From Euprymna scolopes (Eukaryota > Mollusca > Cephalopoda > Sepiida > Sepiolidae), in assembly GCA_024364805.1 (NCBI GenBank), contig CM044497.1, positions 80,281,153 through 80,308,953 on the forward strand: 27,801 nucleotides of DNA. The letters are read 5' to 3'. Within the stretch, counting starts at the first letter, position 1, and each line of letters starts with the position of its first letter. The notes below the pieces were generated by a model. It ran no database searches, was not told the DNA's origin, and was given only the letters and a program-made list of their open reading frames with translations. Positions 9,990 through 21,024 of this stretch are shown here, one piece after another. Position numbers and translations under genes: made by a program.

Positions 9990-10850
9990 CATCCATGATC
10001 AGTTTAACGGAAGCCATCCACCAGGGCTTCCCTGATCACCCAACAGATCTCCCTGATGACATCCGACCCTACCATCAATTCCGAGAATACCTCTCCAAGT
10101 TCGATGGGGTATGCCTTTACAAGGACCAAATCATCATCCCGCCAACTCTCTGCGACCAGGTGCTCCAGACGTTGCACTCTTCTCACCAGGGTGTAACCAC
10201 CATGTGCTCGCGTGTGGAGTCATCATTCTTCTGGCCAGGAATGACCCCCGCTATCACCGAAATGCACTCTCGCTGCTCTCCATGCAATTGGATGTCTCCA
10301 TCGAACCCAAGCCAACCACCAACTCCTCCAGCTCTACCTGAATACCCATTCCAGTGTATCGCCGCAGACTACTTCAAATTACATGGAAAACACTACCTTG
10401 TCATCGTTGACAGGTACAGCAACTAGCTGATAGTTGAACAGACGGTTAATGGTTCCAAGGAACTCATTTCAGCACTACATCGCATCTTTGTTACATATGG
10501 TATCAGTGATGAAATAACATCAGATGGAGGACCTAAGTTCACTGCTCACGACACACGTGATTTCCTTTACAATTGGGGCGTTCGCCACCGGATTTCATCT
10601 GTCGCATTCCTGTACAGCAACTGCCGCGCAGAAATAGGAGTGAAGAGTGTCAAACAACTTCTCACGGACAGCACTGACATTGACGGTTCCCTCAACACAG
10701 ACGCATTCCAGCGAGCTATGCGCCAATACCGCAACACTCCAGACCGTGATATCTTGCTCTCTCTGGCTGTGTGTATTTGGAAGGCCAATCCAGGATTTCA
10801 TACCCATACACCCCAGAAAGTACCAACCACACAGTACCTGGCATGAAACT
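9990..10850 (+). pseudogene. Integrase part of the second Ty3/gypsy element (fossil)
   Basis: The stretch LHSSHQGVTTMCSR...FFWPGM...CSPC is the HHCC zinc-binding domain. IAADYFKLHGKHYLVIVDRYSN opens the catalytic core with its first Asp, and DEITSDGGPKF carries the second. A later QLLTDST...FQRAMRQYRNTPD stretch is the core C-terminal part. Integrase inserts the DNA copy into the host chromosome. The region is broken. Confidence 0.8.
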
Positions 10851-11660
10851 CTGCCACCAAGAGAGGAAGCCCTCCGCAACCGCCACATGCGCATTTCCGA
10901 GTGGCTCACAGAACACACTTGTCCCCTGCCACTGCTAGTCATTGGTGACTGTGTGAGGATTCAGAACCAAACGGGACCTAGCACCAAGAAATGGGACAAA
11001 ACTGGCATTGTCATGGAGGTCCGACAATTCGACCAATATATTGTTCGCATCAATGGTTCTGGCTGCGTTACGCTGCAAAACTGGAAATTCCTGCGGAAAT
11101 ACATGCCAGTGATTGAATGCTCCCTACTCCTGAGGCTACCCGGACCAACGCCTGCGTTCCACAGCCCCAGGTGTGCAGCCGAACAGCCACAGCCAAACCA
11201 ACCAACACCACTCACTAACACACTTTCCGAGCCTCCCGAGCAAAAGGAACACCCAGCAGATACCACTGCCATGCCTCCCAACCCTGACCCAGCATTTGTT
11301 TAGCCAGCCCCCGTGACTACGGAGAAACCAGCAGTTGATCACAAACAGAAGATCCCTATGGCCCTTCGGGGTCTGATGCCACACAACGCCCCCGGCCTAC
11401 AGGAGCGCCTGGTGTCTCTGCCTGACCCAGACACCGAACAGGAGCCAGTGGACGCGTTGCCTCTACGTCGGTCAAGCCGCCTCTCGAGTAATCTGAAAAC
11501 AGATTTTAAATCGTTAAATCTACTTTATGTACCAAGACATTTTATTAAGTTCTCATGCCCAGATGGACCATTCGCATTGAGCTTAACTGATTACCTGGAA
11601 ATCTTACAACACTCATACTCGTCTTTATGTCTTAAAGACTGGAGGGGCCCCCATACATGA
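10850..11660 (+). pseudogene. C-terminal tail of pol of the second Ty3/gypsy element (fossil)
   Basis: Carries the small domain after the integrase core (LVIGDCVRIQNQTG, KWDKTGIVMEV, YIVRINGSG), typical of the C-terminal integrase extension of these elements. A proline-rich region and LRRSSRLSS follow near 11460-11490. This arrangement is usual for K02A2.6-like elements. Confidence 0.7.
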
Positions 11661-11720
11661 TGTTGTTCTTCTATTTTATGTATTTCCAGGTGCTGTAATC
11701 ATTGGTCCAATAAAGAACAT

Positions 11721-12540
11721 TGACTAAAGAGTTGAAGCTCATTTACTTTATTTCTATTTGCCATTGATTCGCCAGTCGACCAACGCTGATACAATTTTTT
11801 CCTGTCAAAAGTGATCTTTAATTTCTTTAATCTTTCGCATGTGGCATCCACACCTACGCATCCAAAACAAAAAGGTTGATTGGATGATGGGTTGTTGCCA
11901 GACTGAGATTCTAAAAATACTTTGAACTTGTGCACCACAAGTCTAGACACTGATAATGACTTGGTGATACCCACAACAGAAATATTAAACTATTTATACT
12001 GCTACTAACTTTTAGGTAGACAAGGGAGATAGAAACTACAAGTCCGAAATCTGATATTTTTGGAAACGCAAAAGTTTCACAAGATTATTAAAAATTGTTT
12101 TGGTCAGTGAATAAAGTTTTTAAAAAAATCTTATTTACCAAACATTCCAGATTCTTCTATGTCACAGTTGGTAGACTTTTTAAGGTGTTCCTTTTAGCTA
12201 GATATTCATCCTGAAATAACCAGAGTTAAAGAAATTTTGTTCAGTCTGTATCTGGTTGACAGCATTTTAGCAACTGCTGCTGCTTTAAAGCAGCCTACTT
12301 ATATAGGTTTTAATAATATCTAATTTGCACATTTCTTGATCTTCCTGAGATGTTCTAGATTATTCTTTATTCTATGATTATTTCTTGAATGAAACTTTAT
12401 TTTAATAAATATGACTTCCCAGAATAGTTTATAACTTAAGATTATTTTAATACACTTTATAAGAAAATATGCCCTCTCATAGGAAATATTTTTTTTAAAT
12501 GTAATCATGTAAATTTTATTTTGGAAAATAAACATTCAAA
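11721..12540. other. AT-rich sequence, no gene seen
   Basis: An open frame on the minus strand (11699-11974) has no recognised domain and overlaps the probable 3' end of the second Ty3/gypsy element. The rest is AT-rich without recognisable structure. Confidence 0.5.
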
Positions 12541-12870
12541 AAAAGAAGGATAATGCAACAATAATTGCAGAGGGATTGTAATTTTTTATTAAGCAAGACA
12601 ATAATAAAAAAGGATGAAAACATTTAAAAAAGAAAGCTGTAACAACAGTTTATAAAATTAATAACATGAAAATATAGTCCTTACAAAATAGAAGGAAAAT
12701 GCAATGATAGTTGCACAGCAATTGTAATTTTTATCAAACAAAACTATGTTTTCTTTTGTACATTAAGAATTAAAATTGAAGATTACGGTTTTAAAAACCT
12801 TAATATTTAAAAAAAAAAAAAATTCTAAGGAGAAAGATAATCAAAAATTAGTTGCAGCTACCTTTTCTTT
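12541..12870. repeat. Diverged direct repeat, period about 147 bp
   Basis: AGAAGGATAATGCAACAATA at about 12544 is echoed by AGAAGGAAAATGCAATGATA at about 12691. Both are followed by TTGCA and then ATTGTAATTTTT and a CAA-rich stretch. A weaker third copy may begin near 12830. This may be the outer flank of the foldback element that follows. Confidence 0.55.
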
Positions 12871-12959
12871 TAAACCATAGCATTGATATTTTAATAAAAA
12901 AAAATAGTCAAAAAAAAGAGGGCAAAGTATGTTTTACTATAGATAACAATAATAGTAAA

Positions 12960-13440
12960 AAAATAAATATATAACAAATAAATATAAGCAAAGGCAAGAT
13001 AAGTTACTCTTTTACCTACCTGGATAAATTTTTTAGTGTTTAAACTTTAAAAAAAATTTATCAAGTTTGAACCACACATAGTGCTGAACACTTAAATTAA
13101 AATGAAAGTAAAGATGGCAAAATGATGCTCTCACCCTTGGAGTCTCAAGAATTGCTAAAAAAAATTCAAAAATAAAATATCCACCCAATAAATGTCAGAT
13201 ATTTATTTAGTGGATTTTTTCATTATCTTTATTTGTTTTCTAGTTTTGAGCGATTATCAGGATGCCAAAGGCGAGAGCATTATGGCACCATCTATGTTTC
13301 TGTTTTAACTTAAGTGTTTAGCACTACTTGCATTTTAAACTTTAACACTCTTTAAATTCAGTTAAAACACCAAAAACTTATCCAGATAGGTAGAAGAGTA
13401 ACTTATCTTGTCTTTGGTAACATTTCTTATATATTTGTTT
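12960..13440. repeat. Foldback (long inverted repeat) element
   Basis: The two halves are imperfect reverse complements about a centre near 13200. An exact 17-base match pairs 12995-13011 with 13394-13410. The match continues inward through TAGTGTTTAAACTTTAA with TTAAAACACCAAAAA, AGTGCTGAACACTTAA with TTAAGTGTTTAGCACT, ATGATGCTCTC with GAGAGCATTAT, and ATCCAC (13179) with GTGGAT (13210). Almost the entire 480 bases can form one hairpin with a loop of fewer than about 30 bases. There is no transposase and no clear target duplication. A foldback-type transposon or hairpin MITE is the likely class. Confidence 0.8.
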
Positions 13441-13496
13441 CTTGACAACTATTTCATTCTGTTCTCTGCTGTTAAGCATACCCAATTGCAATTCTT

Positions 13497-13690
13497 TTTC
13501 TTTTGTAATGTTTTCATTTTTTTGTTTTTTTAAAAAAAAAGTAGTCTCATCTTTCTTTTTTTATAATTCCTAAAAGTTGCATTGCTTTTAGCATTCTAAA
13601 TTCTTGTATGGAAAAATGAACAAATCTCTTAATAAAATAGGAACTTGCGCAATGATGAATTCTCAAAAGCTGCCAAAATAAGTATCAGCA
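13497..13690 (-). repeat. Dispersed repeat, copy 2
   Basis: Reverse complement of the repeat at 6505-6690, with an exact 19-base shared core (13497-13515 here) and further collinear blocks. It lies just outside the right arm of the foldback. A matching block was not found at the left arm, so it is probably a separate element. Confidence 0.65.
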
Positions 13691-14327
13691 CCCAGATGCA
13701 AAGTTCAGAAAGATTTTATAAAATTTTAACTATATTTAGAAATAGATTTAACAATTTCATGGATTATCTGATAAGAGATTAAGAATGCAAACATTACTTC
13801 CCATCAATGCAATTGTTAAATGACTTCTTTAGAATTTACATCTCAAGGATTAGGTTCTTCAGATAAATGTTTCAAAGAAATAGCCAGCAACTATACTTGA
13901 CCATTTATGCAACTGGTGAGCATATTTTTTTCCTACTGCTACTTGAAACAGCATTTACCTGGAGTGCATCAAGCTGGCTTCATCCATCTTTGCCACTACA
14001 TCTCTCACAAAGGCTGATCAATCCTGATCATTTTAAGTCAATAATCGGATGATTTCTACTTGCTGTTCTAATAGATTTGAGTAGGTTCAGGTCAGTTTTA
14101 ATTGTCACCAGCTAGGTCTCCCCCGCCCCCATATTGTTTTTTTTTCAATCCTGTAAGGGAGCTGGGGCAATTGCTTCATAGATGAATTCTCCTGGTTGAC
14201 TGCAAAAGGCATGATCCAGCCAACAGGAGTGTCTCATAAGGATAACTTGTCATAAGGAGTTAATTTTGTATGAAGAATATACTTGTTTTTATCAGAAATA
14301 TGGGCAGTGGTAAGCAAAAGTTTTCAA
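13691..14327. other. No gene seen
   Basis: Contains a short open frame (13867-14052) with no recognisable domain and a C-rich patch near 14120. It may include the 3' untranslated part of the LINE fragment that lies to the right on the minus strand. Confidence 0.45.
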
Positions 14328-15194
14328 TCACCTGTCTTCTGTTCTCATTGGAACTCTCATTCTCACTGCTATTGAGGAGTACTTTACAGATCCATTTATG
14401 CTCTTTTTCTCGGGTCCTGAACAGATCCGGCAATTGAGTCGGTAAAAGACTTTCAAAGTCAATTCACACTTTGATGTCAGCTTCACACTGACAATAGCAT
14501 AAAGATATTTGAAAATTTCAGCGTCTTCAAGAACATCCCTATTGAGGATGATGGGTGTTTTGTCTTTTGGAGTGAAACCAGCTGAGTACTTTTGTATTTT
14601 AGACATTTATTTTCAGCCTGATCTATGAATAGACTGAAATTCATTAACAGCTGACTGAACATCAGCAAATGTTTCACCGAGTATCATCTGTGTAATCTAA
14701 GTCCTTAAGAGCATTTGAAGTTTCTAAGCCAATGGCATGATTGAAAAGTATTGGCAAAAGAACACATCCTTATTTCAAAGTGTTTTAAACTTCACCATAT
14801 ATGCTTTGTGGGATTGTAGTGAGCAGTTTTAAGAAGTCTGAGAAATTAAAATGGAATACTATCTGCTTGCATAACCTTCCAGAGGTGTTGAATGCAGCAA
14901 TAAAATAAATGAAACATGACTCTTATGCTAGAAGCATCAGCAAGGTTTAAGGATGAAGATTTGATGGCATTCATGGCCTGGATGAAAATCTCATTGGTTT
15001 GGCCTTATTCTTGAATCCCATTCTGATTTGAAACATCTTAGAAAAATCAAAGCAAATATTTTAGTAGACATATCAATAAAGCTGATACCACTGTAGTTGC
15101 TGTGGCAATGCTTATCACCTTTCTTAAAAAATGATACCATTTTTTTTTTCAAGTGGGCATCTATTAATTTTAAGTGACTTAGTAGTGCTGACAT
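14328..15194 (-). mobile_element. Decayed LINE fragment, reverse transcriptase region
   Basis: On the minus strand the order is FFKKGDKHCHSNYSGIS...IRPNQ (start of the RT domain, 15194-14995), a VLLPILFNHAI-like stretch near 14740-14770 once frames are compared, LDYTDDT at about 14684-14704 (the YADD catalytic box with Ala changed to Thr), and EDAEIFKYLYAIVS (about 14510). This order fits a non-LTR reverse transcriptase of a RTE/jockey-like group different from the large LINE. Many stops and shifts are present. It has no recognised endonuclease part. Confidence 0.75.
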
Positions 15195-16259
15195 AGTGTT
15201 AACAGTTTGGTTGTCTTGGCTATGATATAAAAAGGCATCCTGGAGTGTGGAGTCAACCCTTAATTGCTATTTTTACCTGATATCTGTTGGGGTACAAACT
15301 ATAAAGTATTGATTAAATTCCTTGAAGGTTACAAACAAGATCAGGATTTGAAAAGCCAACATACTCTGGTTTACAAACCTCCTGAGTAGCTCCGTCTGCA
15401 TTCCCTGATAGGGTGTCTCCAGCAATTAGTAATTAATTAACTCAAAGAGAACTTAAAGTCTGGGAAGCTACTCAGTCATACCTTGAGACATAACAACGCC
15501 ATGGCTCAGATTTCGGCAGACTGATTTTCAAGGAAAAATCCTTGATTAGTATGAAAATCAGCAGCTGGTTAAATAAAATTTGTTACTAAACTGCCTTGGG
15601 TGATATGCTCACCTCAACCTCACTCTGGAATCCATCTTTCCCAGCCCTTTCTATTTTTTCCCTATCTTATATGCAAACCCTATCAACTACTTGAGCCTTC
15701 TTCTCCACTCAGTCTTCTTGAGTATGAAATAAGGCAGTATGCAGCGATGCAACCTTAATTTGAGAGCTTTCGAACATGTGGAGTTAGCAATATTTTTAGA
15801 TCCACCTTGACCTGGTGTGATAGTACCTATTTGAGTTCCGTCTATATATTTTAACATGATTATCTTGTTTAATTGTTTACAAAATATATGCTAACAAAAA
15901 ATAATCTACAAACCAATCATATATAAACATTTTGGAGCATAAAAACACTTCACAATGCTGTAGTCAAATAACCAGAATCTGTGAATGAAGCTGAATCAAT
16001 TGGTCAATACATTTACATTTCAGTATGAAATAATTGTTTGGAAATATTAAAGTAAGAAAAAAAGCAGTATATAAGAACAGTATGTGCAAGAATAAAAAAA
16101 TGCAAAATACACAATCTACAAATACAAGGTAATATTTACAAATTACTACATGAATAGAAATATACAGAAATCTATATGATAAAAATGTGTTTATATAGTA
16201 TAAATAAAATAAAGTATAGTTTGAATGAAAATGGAAAAGATGGGCTTTATTACCAGAAT
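15195..16259. other. No gene seen
   Basis: May include the decayed 5' part of the LINE on the left, minus strand, but no endonuclease motif could be read. AT-rich from about 15840 on. Confidence 0.45.
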
Positions 16260-17454
16260 AAATGAGGTTGACAGTTGGGACTTCTTGCAGAGATAGAGAA
16301 TATTTATTTTCTAGTTTTCAACGTGGTCATGAAAAAAAATAAGTAGAAATGCAGAAAGAGAAAGAATCATAGAATTTAGTTTTATCATGGACGTTTTGGT
16401 TTGCAAATACTACTTTTAAGAAGAGAGGCAACTTATTAAGTATGAATCTGAAAAGGTATTTTATCTGTTAGTAAAGAAAAATGGCAGAAAGTTCTTGCGT
16501 GATGTTAAAGTAATACTTTCTGAAAAAAGCTTATGAAATAAAAAGAAAGTTTATCCCCACGCATGAAGAACACATAAAAACGAGTTTAGAGACCAAATTT
16601 ATAAAGAGTTGGTTATCAGATCCACTTTTGAAAGAAAAATAGAAGAAATTAAGAGATACTCTGTAGGACCAGACTTGTGGGTGGATGAAAGGGCCTCCAA
16701 GAGATAGGGTGACATGATGGTGCAATAAGGAAGCTGAGGAATGTATCAAAGAAAAACTGAAACAATATAATGAAAAATAGGTCAGTGAATAAGGATATAG
16801 TGGCAAAGAAGACAGCAAGAGAGCAATGTACAAAGGGAGAAGTTAAAAAGGTTTGCAGATATATTCCTATGGGATGACCAGAATAATGAAGTATTTAGAA
16901 TAGTAAAGGCAAATATGAATATTGTTGGAAAAAAGTGAAATCCAAATGGCAAGTGGTGTTAGTAACATTATGTATAAACAGGGCAAGACTCTTAAGATGT
17001 GTTGGAAATGTTATGATAGAATACTGAGTAGCAGAATCAGTATCTGGTTTAGTTATGAGAATTGAAAAAGAAATGCTATGGTAAGAAAAACTGTGTGTGA
17101 CACAAGCATGGAGATAGTCACTTGACAAATTAGTTCATGAAAAAGGGCTTGTTTGAAAGCCTAGTAACTTAGTGAATTGTTACAAGAGCAAAAACTGAGT
17201 TGCAAATAGGAGCAATTGTACAGTTTTGAAAGTATTGATTAGCAAATAAGAAGTTGTATTTTGCATTTGTCGATTTGGAAAACGCTTTTGACTGAGTGCT
17301 GAGATATATTAGATGCAAGCGAATGATTATTAAATGATGTTCAAGTAATCTAAAGGAATACTCAAAATGAATAGCTTTAATGTTACTCTGAAAGTTCATC
17401 AGGGACTAGATTTATTGACCAGTAATCAGATTCTAATTGTTTATCTTTTTTCTT
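16260..17454 (+). mobile_element. Decayed LINE fragment, endonuclease end to RT
   Basis: Forward-strand pieces, in several frames, read MDVLVCKYYF...KYESEKV...RKFLRDVKVI (end of the endonuclease domain, about 16390-16520), then a spacer with WQRRQQ..KRFADIFLWDDQNNEVFRIVK (about 16800-16910), LYFAFVDLENAFD (RT motif A, about 17250-17295) and LKVHQGL (about 17390-17410, RT motif B region). This is a common invertebrate non-LTR element, different from the other two LINE types here. Many frameshifts and stops. It stops at the N gap. Confidence 0.75.
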
Positions 17455-17464
17455 NNNNNNNNNN
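17455..17464. other. Assembly gap (10 Ns)
   Basis: Ten Ns. The LINE fragment ends at the left edge. A T run, a short AT-rich stretch and then the first minisatellite units follow on the right. The true distance and content are unknown. Confidence 1.
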
Positions 17465-17494
17465 TTTTTTTTTGCTGTTTACTATCTAATTAGA

Positions 17495-17850
17495 TACCCT
17501 TGTGTTTAATGCTACCCATGTGTCTAATGTTTCCCTTGCGTCTAATGTTTCCCATGTGTCTAATGTTACCCACGTCTAATGTTTCCCTTGCGTCTAATGT
17601 TTCCCATGTGTCTAATGTTTCCCTTGCGTCTAATGTTACCTTACATCTAACGTTTCCCCTACATCTAATGTTTCCCTTGCGTCTAATGTTTCCCTTGCGT
17701 CTAATGTTTCCCCTGCATCTAATGTTTCCCCTGCGTCTAATGTTTCCCGGTGTTTAATGTTTCCCTTGCTTCTAATGTTTCCCTTGCGTCTAATGTTTCC
17801 CTTGCGTCTAATGTTTGCTTGGCGTCTAATGTTTCCCTTGCGTCTAATCT
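17495..17850. repeat. 18-bp minisatellite, left block (~20 units)
   Basis: Unit TAATGTTTCCCTTGCGTC with variants such as CCCATGTGTC and CCCCTGCATC. It is the same unit as the large block after 21796. It ends at the A tail (T run on this strand) of the minus-strand LINE. Open frames across it (MCLM..., MFPL...) follow from the unit length being divisible by three. Confidence 0.95.
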
Positions 17851-17853
17851 TTT

Positions 17854-17855
<2 letters not shown>

Positions 17856-17912
<57 letters not shown>

Positions 17913-20900
17913 GTGATCACCACTTATCAAGGCCTGGAAGTCACTCAGGGATAAGGGTTATTGCAAGTACATTACGTTAGTGTGGAGATTTGATGAAGTG
18001 TTTACTTAAGGGGGCAGTTCATTAGGAATTTGGTTACATTGGACTTGAAGACATCCAAGTTTTAGTCCGGTGGGAAGCAGGCAAATGGAACAGAGTTCCA
18101 CAGGCGTGCAGTTCTAAGAAAGAAGCTTTGTTCATGGAATCCGCGTTTTGATTTAGGCACAGATATAGAGTGGGGGAAATTTTTCACAGTGGATTCAGCT
18201 AGACTGGTGTTTTTCGTGAAAGATTGGCGAGGGGGGGACCAGAGATTTGAGTTCAGACGAGCACCTGCCATGGAAATAACGATAAAACAAGGATAGGCTC
18301 GCAACATCTCTTCTGTGGGAGAGAGGTTGCAGGGTAGAGAAAAGGGCATCCCCCACCAAGCCACGAAGTCTATTTTGTACTCTGTCAAGGCAGGATAGGC
18401 TGTTTTTAGCAGCTCCTGCTTAGATGTGGCAGCAGTACTCCATCCTTGGACGTACTTGGCTTTTATATAGATAGAGAATTGCATCAATAGTGAGATATCT
18501 TCTGGAGCGGTAGAAGGATCCCACCATCTTTCCAGCGACCTTGGCAACAGACTTGATGTACGTGTTCCATTTCAGATCAGGAGTAAAGGTCAAACCCAGA
18601 AGCTTGTCAAAACACGGGGCCTCACCTAGACGAGAGCCATCCATCACAATTGATGCCAGATGGGGATCAGAGCGTTGATGATGTAAGAATAGGAGTTTGG
18701 TTTTGGATGCATTAAAGGTAACCATCACATCTTCCCCCACTGAACCACGCCCTCGAGATCAGAGGAGAGAGAATCAGAGAGAACTTTGTCATTTACAGCC
18801 TTTGATGTGTTGCCGTAGATGGTCGTGTCATCAGCATAGATGTCAACGAATGATTTAAGTATGTGTTTAGGGAGGTCATTGATGTAGATCAGGAAGAGAC
18901 TTAGGCCCAGGATGGACCCCTGAGGGACTCCAGCATTTATATTGCAGGCCTCCGATTTTTGTCCATCTACCACTACTCTTATGAGCCTATCTGAGAGAAA
19001 TGATTTAATGATTGAGAAAACATTTCCAGTTATACCGTAGCTGGAAATCTTGTGAAGTAGACCCTTAAGCCATACCTTGTCGAAGGCCTTTGATATGTCA
19101 AGAGCAATTGCCCTAGAAAGGAAGCCTTTGTCAAGAGATTCACTAATTCTGTGGGATATAACCGTCAGCACATCTGCGATAGATCTTGCAGAGCGGAAAC
19201 CATATTGTGTGTCACTAAGAAGGTTATTCCTGCTGAGGTGGTTGACTATTTCTCTATTTAATATGGATTCCAGCAACTTAATCATAACACACAGGAGACT
19301 TATTGGTCTGTACTGAGAGGGAGATGACTTATCACCTGAATTCTTAAATACAGGGCAAACTGATGAGGTCTTCCAGGGAGTCGGAAAGCACTTCTCCTTA
19401 AGGCAGCGGTTAAATAGTTTCGTAAGTATTGGAGCAAGTTCTGGTTGAAGCTTTTTTAACACTATAATTGGGATGCCATCAGGGCCAGTTGCTTTACTGG
19501 AATCTAGGTTCTTGATTAGCTTGGCGACCTCATGCACGGATATTTGTATGTTACCTAGCTTGTTCTGTGTTATAGGAGGAAATATGGGGAGTTGATGGCC
19601 TTTGTCGCATAGGGTAGAATTAGCTGCAAAGTTCTTTGCAAATAGTTTGGCCTTGTCTGACGCTGACGAGATGACCTCTGGTCCATTGATAATGGTTGGG
19701 ATAGAACACACACTTCTGTTCAGGATCCCATTTGTTATTTGCCAAAACTGGTGGGAACCAAGCCGCTGATCAGCTACCTTGGATTTAACAGACTGGGCAT
19801 ATAGCTCTCTTGCATTTTTTATTACTCTTTTACAGTGGTTGCTGGCAGTCCTGAAAGCAGCTTTAGTGTCAGTGCATCTATTACGTTGGTAGTTATGGAA
19901 AAAGTGATTTCTGTACGCGATAGCAGCAGCACATTCTGGGGAGAACCATGGCTGGCTGTTAGGTTTTTGTTGTAATATTTTAGATGGTATGAATTGGTCT
20001 ATGCCTACAATTAACCATTCGGTCAGATCTGATACTATAGAGGACACTTCCTTTTTAAACATGGAGTGCAGAGGTAAATCAGATATGAATGTACGGAAGC
20101 TATGCCAGTCAGCCATAGAGTATCCGTATACAGTACGGTGGAGGGGTACGTCTGGGGGCTTCTTACATTTCATTTTTATCTTAACTGATACGACGGAGTG
20201 GTCGGAGGATCCTAGAGGAGAATGAACGGAACATGAACATAGCTCAGGGGAAGTTGAGAGAAAAAGGTCTAGGAGGCTTGCATATTGACCGGGTGTATCG
20301 GGCACACGGGTGGGTTCGCGAACAATCTGAGTGAGGTCATAAGCAATGGCAAAATCATAACAAAACCTCCCCTCATCATCTGTCTTATTTGAATGGGTCA
20401 ACCATTCCACGGTATGGACGTTGAAGTCACCACAGATGTGGATGTTTGCCGAGGGATGTGAAGACAGTATGTGGTCTATTTTCTCAGATATGCTCTTAAA
20501 GATAGTAACTCCGCGGTTGTGGGGCCTATAGAGGGCAAATATAAATGTAGTGGTGTTAGCAAGTGCAACCCTGAAGCACATATAGGGTAAATTAGGATCT
20601 TCTCTAGAGATATCCCTGCCATACGGGAAGCCATCCTTAATGTAGGCACATATTCCATGCCCATGGCGATCTTGGGGGTCAGATTTAGCTGTTAAATTAT
20701 GAACTCATCTAGGGAAGTGGTCAGTCCTATTCCAGTTTCACTTAGAAATAATATGTCCGGTTTCATCTCGTGTAATTGGGTTTCAACCTCTGGAAGGTTG
20801 GAACGTAGACCCCTGATGTTGGAGAAGGAGACCTGGTAGTAGGGGTCTACGTTGGACGATGGGGTTCTAGGTTTAATCGAGTTTTTATTCTGGAGATATT

Positions 20901-21024
20901 TCATGTTGAGGTTTTGGGATTTGTGGAATAGGTCAGCATACTTGGTTAGAGCAGTACGGAGAGAAAAAGACAGCAAAATTTTTTTTTTTTTTTTGTAGCA
21001 CATGAAAAGGTAAAGCCGTAACAA
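17856..21024 (-). mobile_element. Nearly full-length LINE (jockey/CR1-type non-LTR retrotransposon)
   Basis: Minus-strand element with an apurinic-type endonuclease, a reverse transcriptase and a 3' untranslated end. It closes with GTAAA and a run of about 52 A (T at 17856-17907 here). A second copy of its 3' end with the same terminal sequence lies at 7670-8277, and fragments occur at 4275 and 5170, so this is an active or recently active family. No first open frame (ORF1) is recognised upstream, so the copy is probably 5'-truncated or has lost it. The long uniform A tail suggests a fairly young insertion. The 5' limit is uncertain and could reach about 21455. Confidence 0.85.
18002..21024 (-). 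pseudogene. LINE ORF2: endonuclease plus reverse transcriptase (disrupted)
   Basis: Endonuclease: SNIRGLRSNLPEVE and PDILFLSETG (about 20860-20720), ICGDFNVHTVEW (about 20430), and LGSSDHSVVS, the SDH catalytic box (about 20210). RT: ALDISKAFDKVW (motif A, about 19090), NAGVPQGSILG (motif B, about 18930), and YADDTTIYG (catalytic box, about 18830). After the RT come FNASKTKLLFLHH, MEYCCHI, FLRTARLWNSVP and a terminal FKSNVTKFLMNCPLK. Breaks visible: frame changes near 20695, near 18735 and in the G run at 18231-18237, and in-frame stops at 18420-18422 and 18062-18064. The longest intact piece is 618 residues (18725-20581). The start codon is uncertain because the first frame opens in a poly-A-encoded Lys run. 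Confidence 0.85.

Larger units (their letters stand above)
8400..11720 (+). mobile_element. Second, unrelated broken Ty3/gypsy retrotransposon
   Basis: Parts in order are: Gag zinc knuckles and a protease region (about 8422-9129), RT and RNase H stretches (about 9390-9890), integrase with its zinc-binding and core domains (about 9990-10800), and a C-terminal tail rich in proline ending with LRRSSRLSS (about 11456-11500). Base composition is clearly richer in C than the AT-rich flanks. The wording (PIPMHWQDEVKASL, DLIIAVDHKPLLKIF, IAADYFKLHGKHYLVIVDRYSN) is that of K02A2.6-like Ty3/gypsy elements common in invertebrates, a different lineage from the first element. It is a fossil with about half a dozen or more breaks. 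Terminal repeats were not recognised. An AATAAA at 11709 may lie in or near its 3' end. Confidence 0.85.

Noticed and set aside
11699-11974. 91-codon minus-strand frame
   Set aside because: Overlaps the probable 3' end of the second Ty3/gypsy element, has no recognised domain, and lies antisense to it.
19077-20225. Plus-strand open frames inside the large LINE
   Set aside because: Antisense shadows of the LINE's reverse transcriptase and endonuclease frame.
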